DNA of 18,548 nt. It comes from Dethiobacter sp. GTDB lineage: Bacteria; Bacillota_D; Dethiobacteria; Dethiobacterales; Dethiobacteraceae. Numbering within the stretch: the stretch's first letter is position 1; every line of letters begins with the position of its first letter. The stretch lies in NCBI GenBank assembly GCA_018333395.1, contig JAGXSQ010000076.1, positions 1-18,548 of the forward strand. Direction: 5' to 3'. Positions 6,632 to 13,547 of this stretch are shown piece by piece. Position numbers and translations under genes: made by a program. Below the pieces are notes generated by a model. That model ran no database searches, was not told where the DNA came from, and worked only from the letters and a program-made list of their open reading frames with translations.

Positions 6632-7116
6632 TGAGAAAGCTGACCAGACATGCTACCCCCGGCCCGAAGAATTCCCTTTGCTACTGGACAAGCTATGTGC
6701 GCCCCTGGCGCGTCTGTTTAAACTTCGCTGTCATTTTCTTCTGTCGCTTTTTGCCTTCGCTGCCGTTGAAAAATACGCTTTACCGCCTAGTAGGCATTAA
6801 AATCGGCCGGGATGTTTCCGTAGCCCTGATGGTGATGTTTGACGTCTTTTTCCCCCAGTTAATCACAATTGAGGACAACAGCATCCTTGGCTACCACAGC
6901 ACCATCTTGGCGCATGAGTTTCTTATTAAGGAGTGGGCTACAGGGCAAGTAGTTATCGGCCGCAGCGTGATGATTGGAGCCAACACTACAGTTCTGGCCG
7001 GGGTGACCGTCGGGGACGGCGCAGTTGTTTCTGCCTGCTCGCTTGTTAATGGAGACGTGGCGCCCGGCGCTGTCGTGGGTGGTGTTCCGGCCCGCGAGCT
7101 TCGGGGGCCGGATTAA
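6631..7116 (+). CDS. Hexapeptide-repeat acetyltransferase, YvoF-like
   Basis: The 161-residue protein has a left-handed beta-helix C-terminal half (about 76-155) with hexapeptide turns such as VVIGRSVMIGANTTVLAGVTVGDG, ending in GGVPAREL as in maltose O-acetyltransferase relatives. H95 in LAHEFL is a plausible catalytic base. The N-terminal half (about 28-57) is hydrophobic and could lie on the membrane. The N-terminus (MRKLTRHATPG, RPWRVCLNF, LKNTLYRL) recalls B. subtilis YvoF, which acetylates heptaprenylglycerol made from the PcrB product. The one-base overlap with the PcrB-like gene supports a shared pathway: ether formation, dephosphorylation, then acetylation. No phosphatase gene is nearby. 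Family sure, substrate inferred. Confidence 0.82.
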   Translation: MRKLTRHATPGPKNSLCYWTSYVRPWRVCLNFAVIFFCRFLPSLPLKNTLYRLVGIKIGRDVSVALMVMFDVFFPQLITIEDNSILGYHSTILAHEFLIKEWATGQVVIGRSVMIGANTTVLAGVTVGDGAVVSACSLVNGDVAPGAVVGGVPARELRGPD

Positions 7117-7646
7117 AAATAGGGTAAATAGTATAACCCCACCCCTGCGAGGGCGGCAAGCAACAGGACGGGTACCGGAGGCAGCTTTGTGAAAATCAGG
7201 AGCAGGAAGACGGCCCCGCCCAGCGCTGCCGAAGCCAAGTCTGTCAGGGAAGCGCGAGCCACGAAAACAGCGGCGCTGATAATCAGGGCGATGACAGCGG
7301 GCCGCAATCCGTGGAAGGCGGCTTGCACCCAGCGGTTTTCGTAAAAGCGCCGGAGGAAAGCAGCGGCTAGAATCATCAGGACTACCGACGGTGTGACGAC
7401 TCCGGCGGTGGCCAGTGCCGCGCCGAGGATTCCACCGGTGCGAAAGCCGATAAAGGTGGCGGAATTGATGGCTATCGGTCCAGGTGTCATTTCTGCTATT
7501 GCTAGGATGTCAACGAATTCAGCTAATGTCAGCCATCCGTGTCGTTCAATGATTTCCTTTTGAATCAATGGCAGCATTACATAGCCGCCGCCAATGCTAA
7601 AAAGACCAATCTTGAGGAAGGCAAGGTAAAGCTCAAACAAAATCAA
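7113..7646 (-). CDS. Chromate transporter subunit (half-size ChrA), second of a pair
   Basis: This is a 177-residue CHR-family membrane protein with about six hydrophobic segments. The family marks are FLKIGLFSIGGGYVMLPLI (10-28) and MTPGPIAINSATFIGF (53-68). Full ChrA proteins have two homologous halves of about 190 residues; here each half is a separate gene, as in the short-chain YwrA/YwrB type pair. The family exports chromate or similar oxyanions; the substrate here is unproven. TTG 7646 overlaps the upstream stop (TTGA) and AAGGAG lies about 8 nt upstream. Its stop overlaps the stop of the convergent acetyltransferase gene by 4 bp. Confidence 0.87.
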   Translation of the reverse strand: MILFELYLAFLKIGLFSIGGGYVMLPLIQKEIIERHGWLTLAEFVDILAIAEMTPGPIAINSATFIGFRTGGILGAALATAGVVTPSVVLMILAAAFLRRFYENRWVQAAFHGLRPAVIALIISAAVFVARASLTDLASAALGGAVFLLLIFTKLPPVPVLLLAALAGVGLYYLPYF

Positions 7647-8206
7647 GGGCTTTCTCCTTTTCCTTTTTCTTCAGACAGCCAGGATGAGGACATGCCGACG
7701 ACCGCACCCAGTATGATAATGAACACCGGGTGAACTCCGAAATAAAGGGAAAGCAGCAGAAAGAAGCTCGTCAGGAGGATGCCGCGGCTATCACCCAGCA
7801 CTGGTTTGCCCAGCTTGACGACGGCGCCGGCAATGAGCGCGGCTATAGCAGGGCGGATGCCAGCAAAAGCAGCTTCCACCGCCGGATATTGAGCGAACTG
7901 AGCAAAAAAGACGGCGACAAGCAAAATGATCAGAAAAGAGGGCAGGACCACACCGAGCAGCGCGGAAAACGAGCCGGGTATTCCGGCCAGTTTGTAGCCG
8001 ATGAAGACGGCGGAGTTAATGGCCACCGCGCCGGGGGAGGATTGGGCTACGGCCAGCACATCGACAAATTCTTCGTTAGTAAGCCAGTTTTTTGCTGATA
8101 CCATCTCCTGCCTGATAACGGGTATCATGGCGTACCCACCACCAAAAGTAGTAGCGCCTATCTTAAAGAAAGTTATGAAAAGGTGCCTTAGAAGCCCTTG
8201 GTCCAT
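7643..8206 (-). CDS. Chromate transporter subunit (half-size ChrA), first of a pair
   Basis: This 187-residue homologue of its downstream partner has FFKIGATTFGGGYAMIPVI (13-31), SSPGAVAINSAVFIGY (56-71) and about six membrane segments. The partners differ at the second motif (SPGA here, TPGP there), as expected for non-identical halves that assemble into one transporter with opposite topology. ATG 8206 has AGGAGG 4 nt upstream. A longer frame to 8482 has no ribosome site and would overlap the divergent amidase gene. The tail is charged. It is co-transcribed with the second subunit. Confidence 0.87.
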   Translation of the reverse strand: MDQGLLRHLFITFFKIGATTFGGGYAMIPVIRQEMVSAKNWLTNEEFVDVLAVAQSSPGAVAINSAVFIGYKLAGIPGSFSALLGVVLPSFLIILLVAVFFAQFAQYPAVEAAFAGIRPAIAALIAGAVVKLGKPVLGDSRGILLTSFFLLLSLYFGVHPVFIIILGAVVGMSSSWLSEEKGKGESP

Positions 8207-8219
8207 ATGTCCTCCTCTG

Positions 8220-8262
8220 TTCATAATAACCACCACCCCCTCATAATTATTAGCGGGGGAAT
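8220..8262. promoter_or_regulatory. Divergent control region between chromate transporter and amidase genes
   Basis: About 60 bases separate the two divergent starts. They contain CCCCC and GGGGG flanking an AT-rich centre with palindromic ATAATTAT (8243-8250), which could be an operator. A weak plus-strand promoter, TTCATA (8220-8225) and CATAAT (8242-8247) with 16-nt spacing, fits an amidase start at 8267. I could not define the minus-strand promoter. Confidence 0.25.
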
Positions 8263-8266
8263 TTCT

Positions 8267-8992
8267 TTGCGCCTTATTTTGTTGCTTCCGGAGGTAACTC
8301 ACAAAAAAAGCGCCGCAGTCCTGATCGGGGCAGTTTTGTTGCTGGCGGTTCTTATCCTTATCCTGCTGCGGGGTGAGCCGGGGGAGCACTGTCCTGCTGT
8401 GCGCCCTGGTCTGCCGCTGTCCGGCAGGGTTATTGTCCTCGACCCGGGCCACGGTGGCTATGATCCAGGAGTGTTTCGCCACCGCGTTGCAGAAAAAGAG
8501 CTTAATCTGGCTGTCTCACTCGTGCTTCGCGACTATCTGCAGGGAGGAGGTGCCCGCGTGGTGATGACGCGGGAGACCGACCACGACCTGCTGACCCTAC
8601 CTGCGGCTGGTCCCAAGAAAAAGCTGGACATGAAAAACAGGTTGGCTATTATTAGGGCGGCGCATCCTGATCTGCTCATCAGCATCCATACCAACGCCTC
8701 ACCCTCACCTCTGTGGTCCGGGGCGCAGGTCTTCCATAAGCAGGATTGCACGGAAGGCAGAAAGCTGGCAGTGCTAATTCAGGAGGAGCTGACAAGGGTA
8801 CTCGAAAATACAGACCGGCTGGCCAAGGGCGCGGACTACCTTATTCTTAACGAGTCGGGCGTCCCAGCGGCTCTGGTGGAAATCGGCTTTATCTCCAACC
8901 CACATGAGGCAAGACTCCTGGCCGACGAACGATACCGCTTGCGTTTGGCTTGGGCCGTTTATCTTGGTATTATCAGCTACTTTGCCAGTTAA
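8267..8992 (+). CDS. cwlD: N-acetylmuramoyl-L-alanine amidase, CwlD-like
   Basis: Amidase_3 enzymes cut the amide bond between muramic acid and L-alanine. The 241-residue form has a single N-terminal membrane anchor (about 15-35) and a catalytic domain at 52-240. Zinc ligands are visible: H62 in LDPGHGGYDPG, E76 in AEKELN and H141 in SIHTNAS, with catalytic E205 in ALVEIGF. Length, anchor, the LPLSG lead-in and the WSGAQ segment match CwlD of B. subtilis, which with PdaA makes muramic delta-lactam in the spore cortex. That suggests a spore former; a general autolysin is the alternative. The start is uncertain: TTG 8267 follows GGGGGA, while ATG 8207 is possible but would reach to the divergent gene. 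Confidence 0.85.
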   Translation: MRLILLLPEVTHKKSAAVLIGAVLLLAVLILILLRGEPGEHCPAVRPGLPLSGRVIVLDPGHGGYDPGVFRHRVAEKELNLAVSLVLRDYLQGGGARVVMTRETDHDLLTLPAAGPKKKLDMKNRLAIIRAAHPDLLISIHTNASPSPLWSGAQVFHKQDCTEGRKLAVLIQEELTRVLENTDRLAKGADYLILNESGVPAALVEIGFISNPHEARLLADERYRLRLAWAVYLGIISYFAS

Positions 8993-9061
8993 TTCGCTGC
9001 CCAAAAATTAATTCCTCTCCTGTAAAATCAGTATTTTTGCTCTGGCTACAGGCAGAAACGC

Positions 9062-9090
9062 TTAACACTTGGAGAAAAATGCTATATAAT
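9062..9090 (+). promoter_or_regulatory. Promoter of the AmmeMemoRadiSam operon
   Basis: TTAACA (9062-9067), a 17-nt spacer and TATAAT (9085-9090) form a strong vegetative promoter. The predicted start near 9097 gives a leader of about 85 nt before GTG 9183. Confidence 0.72.
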
Positions 9091-9112
9091 CTAGGTATCG
9101 GGAGAGACTATC

Positions 9113-9130
9113 TTAACAGAAGGCTGTTAA
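9113..9130 (+). promoter_or_regulatory. Palindromic operator-like site in the leader
   Basis: TTAACAG-AAGG-CTGTTAA is a perfect inverted repeat lying about 15 bases after the predicted transcription start. Read as TTAACA-N6-TGTTAA, it has the same sequence and spacing as the site at 5593-5610 upstream of pstS. A site here would suit a repressor that blocks elongation or promoter escape. A small RNA hairpin is an alternative. Confidence 0.45.
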
Positions 9131-9182
9131 CACAGCACCAGAGCGTAACGACAGCCCGTGGGCTAAACTAGGGGGAGTAGTT

Positions 9183-10538
9183 GTGTCTGAGAACATTGTC
9201 CATGCCGGAATTTATCCTCATCCGCCAGTGATTGTCCCCGAAGTTGGCGGGCGTGAAGGGCAAAAAGTTGCCGCTACCACTGCTGCGCTGGACAAGCTGG
9301 TTGCCCGGGTCAGGGACGCAGACCCAGCTGTACTGGTACTGATTTCACCGCACGGTCCCCAGCAAGCTCACACGGTGACCTTGCTGGGCGGGGATAGTCT
9401 GACTGGTTCGCTTTCCCGCTTTGGAGCTCCCAGTGTCAGTCTGAGCTACCGGAACGACAGCGAATTGGTTGCCGCTATCAGTGAAGAGGCCCAGGTTGCG
9501 GGCCTGCCTTTCGTGGTTACTGATGGGCGGAGCAAGCCTGTGAGCGCAGCAGCCCTCCTAGACCACGGCGCGCTTGTCCCGCTTTATTTTTTGGAGAGGG
9601 CCGGTGTTAGGGCGCTACTCGTCCATCTGACATTTGCTTTCCTACCTCCGGCGCAGCTCTTTGCCTGCGGTCAGGCGATAAAGAGGGCCATCGCGCGGCT
9701 TGACCGCCGCACGGCCCTAGTCATTAGCGGCGACCTTTCCCATCGTCTCTTTCCCGGCGCTCCGGCAGGGTATTCGCCCCGCGGGCGTGAATTTGATGAG
9801 CTGCTTGTTGACCGCCTGCAAGCTTATGACGTGCCAGCCATCCTCCAGCTGGACGAAGACTTGCTGGAAGAAGCCGGGGAATGCGGCTATCGTTCGCTGC
9901 TGATTGGCCTTGGTATCTTGGAAGGTGAGGACGTGCGTCCGGAAATCCTGTCTTACGAGGGGCCATTTGGTGTGGGCTACCTGGTCGCCGATCTGACCCC
10001 GGGGAGAAAGGCCGGTAAGTTGTCCGTGGTGGATGAGAGCGAGCATGTGCGCTTGGCGCGTCTAGCTCTGGAAGCATATGTGCGTTCTGGAGAAACTGTG
10101 CCTGTGCCGGCAGCGTCACCCTTGAGCGGCAAGGCAGCCGGGGCCTTTGTTTCGTTAAAAATCGCCGGTAAGTTGCGCGGTTGCATCGGGACGATCGAGC
10201 CGGCGCAGGAAAGCTTGGCGGCAGAAATTATCGCCAACGCTATTTCTGCCGGCAGCCACGACCGGCGTTTCCAGCCGGTTACAGTGGCAGAGTTGCCGCG
10301 ATTGGAGTACGCCGTAGATATACTGTCGGAGACGGAGGAAGTCGCCGGGTTGGAGGAGCTAGATGTGAAAAAATACGGGGTTGTTGTGCAAAAGGGGTAC
10401 AGGCGGGGTTTGCTTTTACCGGATCTGGAAGGTATAGACACGGTGGAAGAGCAGCTGGCTATTGCGCTGCAAAAAGCCGGCATTCTGCCTGGGGAAAAGT
10501 ACCAGATTTTTCGCTTTACGGTCCAGCGTTACCGCTAG
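9183..10538 (+). CDS. AmmeMemoRadiSam system fusion protein: LigB-like domain plus AMMECR1 domain
   Basis: The 451-residue protein has two domains. Residues about 5-270 form a class III extradiol-dioxygenase (LigB)/Memo-like fold with candidate metal ligands H13 (YPHPP), H57 (ISPHGP) and H128 (LDHGALVPL), and SGDLSHRL at 182-189. Residues about 283-451 are AMMECR1, with its invariant LRGCIGT at 331-337. Both are usually called AmmeMemoRadiSam system proteins A and B and are often separate genes; fusion implies a lasting physical partnership. The biochemical role of the system is not established to my knowledge. GTG 9183 is supported by GGGGGAG about 5 nt upstream. The radical SAM partner begins 12 nt after the stop. 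Cytosolic, no signal peptide. Confidence 0.9.
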   Translation: MSENIVHAGIYPHPPVIVPEVGGREGQKVAATTAALDKLVARVRDADPAVLVLISPHGPQQAHTVTLLGGDSLTGSLSRFGAPSVSLSYRNDSELVAAISEEAQVAGLPFVVTDGRSKPVSAAALLDHGALVPLYFLERAGVRALLVHLTFAFLPPAQLFACGQAIKRAIARLDRRTALVISGDLSHRLFPGAPAGYSPRGREFDELLVDRLQAYDVPAILQLDEDLLEEAGECGYRSLLIGLGILEGEDVRPEILSYEGPFGVGYLVADLTPGRKAGKLSVVDESEHVRLARLALEAYVRSGETVPVPAASPLSGKAAGAFVSLKIAGKLRGCIGTIEPAQESLAAEIIANAISAGSHDRRFQPVTVAELPRLEYAVDILSETEEVAGLEELDVKKYGVVVQKGYRRGLLLPDLEGIDTVEEQLAIALQKAGILPGEKYQIFRFTVQRYR

Positions 10539-10550
10539 ACGAGGGAAGAG

Positions 10551-11558
10551 ATGCGCGAAGCGTTGTTTTACGAACAAAAGCGGCCCGGCGTTCGCTGTCT
10601 CCTCTGTCCGCATTACTGCCGTCTGCAAGACGGTGAGACAGGCTTATGCGGCGTGCGGCGCGAACAGGATGGCAAACTGTACAGTGAAAACTACGGTGTG
10701 TGTGCGGCTATGGCTATGGACCCGGTAGAAAAAAAGCCGCTCTATCATTTTTATCCGGGACGGGAGATCCTTTCACTCGGGACGCTGGGTTGTAATTTGC
10801 GCTGCGGTTTCTGCCAAAACTGGCATCTGGCCCGTCGTTCGCCAGCAGTGGAGACGATTCGCCTCACTTCTGCCGAAGTGGTATCTATGCTTGGGCGGCA
10901 AGCGGCCAGACTCCCCATCGGTGTAGCTTACACCTATTCAGAACCCGGTATCTGGTACGAGTTTGTGCTGGAAACAGCTCTCGCCGTGCGGGACAGTGGC
11001 TATAAAAACGTTTTAGTGACGAACGGCTTTCTGAATGAAGAGCCGTTGCGGGACCTTCTACCTCTGGTTGACGCGCTTAACATTGATGTCAAGTCGTTTA
11101 GCGATGAGTATTACCAGCAGTATTGCGGCGGACGGCTCAAGAATGTGCAGCGCTATGTGGAGTTTGCCGCGGAGAGGGCCCATGTGGAGCTGACCTATCT
11201 TTTAATACCCACGCTTAACGACAGTGAAGAGGAGGTGCGGGCTTTTGTGCAGTGGGTGGGCAGCGTGAACTCTGCTATTCCTGTGCATCTTTCCCGCTAT
11301 TTTCCGCAACACCAGTTTACTTTGCCGCAGACACCGCTTGGCGTGTTGGAGCGCTTGCGGGAGGTGGCCAGGGAAACGCTGCCTTATGTGTACGTGGGTA
11401 ACGTGCCTGGCAGCACTGCCGCTAACACGTACTGCCGGGCTTGCGGCAAGGTGCAGGTGTGGCGCGAAAGTTATCAAGTCACCAGCTTGCTGCAAGATGG
11501 TCGTTGTGCGTCTTGCGGCGAACAGTCTGACATTATTACGGAGAAAAAGCGTAGGTGA
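10551..11558 (+). CDS. AmmeMemoRadiSam system radical SAM enzyme
   Basis: The 335-residue enzyme has the radical SAM cluster C81-x3-C85-x2-C88 (GCNLRCGFCQNW), which binds the 4Fe-4S centre that cleaves S-adenosylmethionine. It is related to the pyruvate-formate-lyase-activase branch (YSEP at about 129, VLVTNG, NIDVKSF). Extra cysteines C16, C19, C23 and C33 at the N-terminus and C295, C298, C319 and C322 at the C-terminus look like an auxiliary cluster and a zinc ribbon. The start is ATG 10551 behind GAGGGAAGAG. The substrate is unknown; the operon partner (LigB-AMMECR1) is the obvious candidate for its target or helper. No terminator was seen before the next gene. Confidence 0.92.
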   Translation: MREALFYEQKRPGVRCLLCPHYCRLQDGETGLCGVRREQDGKLYSENYGVCAAMAMDPVEKKPLYHFYPGREILSLGTLGCNLRCGFCQNWHLARRSPAVETIRLTSAEVVSMLGRQAARLPIGVAYTYSEPGIWYEFVLETALAVRDSGYKNVLVTNGFLNEEPLRDLLPLVDALNIDVKSFSDEYYQQYCGGRLKNVQRYVEFAAERAHVELTYLLIPTLNDSEEEVRAFVQWVGSVNSAIPVHLSRYFPQHQFTLPQTPLGVLERLREVARETLPYVYVGNVPGSTAANTYCRACGKVQVWRESYQVTSLLQDGRCASCGEQSDIITEKKRR

Positions 11559-11730
11559 CTTTGTCGGCCCTCGTTTTTACGAAGATTATTTGCAGTATGT
11601 TATGCATGCAGGAGAAAAACGGAGTTCTGGCAAGAATAAGCTTTTTATTTTGCTGGTGTAAAGTTCAGGCAGGTAATTACGGTCTTTTTGGCGAATATAG
11701 AGCATGAAAGCGGGAGCTCCGCGGGAGGGG

Positions 11731-12558
11731 ATGGTGCAGCAGCTAGTGGCCAATTTTTTGCAGACACTTACGGCTTTGAGCTGGCGCAGCGTTCTAGACA
11801 TTGCTATTGTTACTTTTGTGCTTTATAGAGTTATCGTCCTTATCCGCGGCACACGGGCGGAACAATTGGTCAAAGGTTTAGCTATCATGCTGATTGCCAC
11901 CGTGTTGTCCGGTCAGCTTGGTTTAGTTACCCTTCATTGGATCCTGCAGCAGATGTTGCCGCTTGGCCTCGTAGCTATCCCGATTGTTTTCCAGCCGGAA
12001 TTGCGACGGGCTCTGGAAACTCTAGGAAGAGGCAGGCTCTTTACCCGTGGTAGTTTCTTTTATGCGGAGAAAGAATTGGAGCAAATGCTGGACGAGATTG
12101 TTAAAGCCGTGCAGGTGCTGGTGAAAAAACGGCTGGGGGCACTGCTAGTCCTAGAGCGAGACACCGGTTTGAACGAGATTATGGAAACAGGTATTGCTAT
12201 TGAGGGCCATGTTTCTGCCGAACTGCTCATTAATATTTTCCTGCCGCGCAGCCCTTTACATGACGGCGCTGTCATCATCCGCGGCACCCGCCTGATGGCG
12301 GCGGGTTGCTATCTGCCGCTGACGGAGAATCCTAATCTTAGCAAAGAGCTGGGGACTAGACACCGGGCAGCGCTCGGCGTGTCTGAACATTCGGATGCCG
12401 TGGCGCTCGTTGTATCGGAAGAAACGGGCGTTGTCTCTCTGGCCAGCAACGGGAAGCTGACCCGCTACTTGGACGAGAAAACGCTGAAACAAATGCTGCG
12501 TAGTTTCTTTAAAGCTACTGGTAGTGGTCGGAATTTCTGGCAGTGGAGGTCAAGTTGA
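11731..12558 (+). CDS. cdaA: Diadenylate cyclase CdaA
   Basis: CdaA condenses two ATP into cyclic di-AMP, the messenger controlling potassium, osmotic balance and wall synthesis. The 275-residue form has three N-terminal membrane helices (about 21-40, 47-66, 74-88) and a cytoplasmic DAC domain with LHDGAVII (DGA 178-180) and GTRHRAALG (RHR 210-212), the ATP- and metal-binding motifs. ATG 11731 directly abuts GGGAGGGG; GTG 11734 has better spacing and may be the real start, while ATG 11704 lacks a ribosome site. It is the first gene of cdaA-cdaR-glmM-glmS. The last bases include the ribosome site of cdaR and the stop overlaps its start by 1 nt. Confidence 0.94.
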   Translation: MVQQLVANFLQTLTALSWRSVLDIAIVTFVLYRVIVLIRGTRAEQLVKGLAIMLIATVLSGQLGLVTLHWILQQMLPLGLVAIPIVFQPELRRALETLGRGRLFTRGSFFYAEKELEQMLDEIVKAVQVLVKKRLGALLVLERDTGLNEIMETGIAIEGHVSAELLINIFLPRSPLHDGAVIIRGTRLMAAGCYLPLTENPNLSKELGTRHRAALGVSEHSDAVALVVSEETGVVSLASNGKLTRYLDEKTLKQMLRSFFKATGSGRNFWQWRSS

Positions 12559-13487
12559 TGGGTCGCCTGTTAAACAAGAACAATGCGGCGAAGTTGCTGG
12601 CCTTTTTCTTGGCAATGTTGCTCTGGATTTACGTGACAGGGGATGCCTTGCGTCCAAATGGGCAGGAGGTGACCCGTACTTTCAGCGGGGTGCCTCTTTC
12701 CTGGCATAACTTGGATGAAAGGTTGGAGCTCTTGGAAATTCCTGCCGTAATCGACCTTGTATTGCGAGGGAGGGCGGACGTTATTGAGGCTATGTCCCCC
12801 GAGGATCTGGATGTGTTTGTAGACTTAAAAGGACTAGGTGACGGGCGGCACCGCCTGACGCCCAGCGCTGTTATGCCAAGAGGCGTCAGAGTTGTCTCCT
12901 ACCGACCCCAGCAGGTAATGGTTTCGCTGGAAGAAGTAATAGTGCAGCAAAAACAGGTCTCCATGGAGATCGCCGGCGAGCCGGCACGGGGGCTCGTCAC
13001 AGGTGAGCCGCGTTTGCTTCCGGAGGCTGTTTTTGTACGCGGTCCCCGCTCGACCTTGGCCAGAGTATTTAAGATTAGGGTGACGGTGGATGTGGCAGGC
13101 GCCGACAGCGACTACTTCCAGATGGCTATAGCCCAGCCGGTGGACGAGGCCGGGGAAATAGTGAGAGGCGTAACGATTACTCCCGCTTTCGTGGAAGTAC
13201 TCGTGCCGGTTGCTAAGCCGCGGCAAGAGGTGCCCATACGTACCCCACTGCAGGGTGAACCGGCGGAGGGATTTCTGGTGCAGCAGGTGAACGTGACCCC
13301 CGGGACGGCCAAACTGCAGGGCGAAAAAGCGGATTTGCAAGAGATTGCCGAAGTGTTGACTCCCCCGGTCAATATCACAGGAGCTACCGCCAGCATTACC
13401 GTGGAGCTGAACCTGATCATCCCAGAAAAAGCCGAAGTTCTTTCTCCCGGCACAGTCACAGTCGAGGTTCTCATTGTGCCGCAGTAA
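12558..13487 (+). CDS. cdaR: YbbR-domain regulator CdaR
   Basis: CdaR is the membrane-anchored partner that modulates CdaA from outside the membrane. The 309-residue protein has one N-terminal helix (about 12-28) followed by an extracellular region rich in beta-strands that divides into about three YbbR repeats (about 45-130, 132-215, 218-307), each with a VxVSLE/VEVLVP-like closing strand. ATG 12558 is preferred over GTG 12543 because GGAGGT at 12545-12550 sits 7 nt upstream and TGATG links it to cdaA. Bacillus CdaR has four repeats, so this form looks short by one. A separate promoter follows before glmM. Confidence 0.92.
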   Translation: MGRLLNKNNAAKLLAFFLAMLLWIYVTGDALRPNGQEVTRTFSGVPLSWHNLDERLELLEIPAVIDLVLRGRADVIEAMSPEDLDVFVDLKGLGDGRHRLTPSAVMPRGVRVVSYRPQQVMVSLEEVIVQQKQVSMEIAGEPARGLVTGEPRLLPEAVFVRGPRSTLARVFKIRVTVDVAGADSDYFQMAIAQPVDEAGEIVRGVTITPAFVEVLVPVAKPRQEVPIRTPLQGEPAEGFLVQQVNVTPGTAKLQGEKADLQEIAEVLTPPVNITGATASITVELNLIIPEKAEVLSPGTVTVEVLIVPQ

Positions 13488-13490
13488 CAA

Positions 13491-13519
13491 TTGTCAATTA
13501 GACAGAGGCATGCTATACT
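13491..13519 (+). promoter_or_regulatory. Promoter for glmM-glmS
   Basis: TTGTCA (13491-13496), a 17-nt spacer and TATACT (13514-13519) lie just after the cdaR stop and about 28 nt before glmM ATG. This lets glmM-glmS be expressed apart from cdaA-cdaR. Confidence 0.68.
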
Positions 13520-13547
13520 GAAATGGTTTCTTGCAGGGAGGTAAAAA

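Noticed and set aside
8207..8482. Extended N-terminus for the first chromate transporter subunit
   Set aside because: The added residues are hydrophilic and unlike the family, there is no ribosome site, and AGGAGG precedes ATG 8206.
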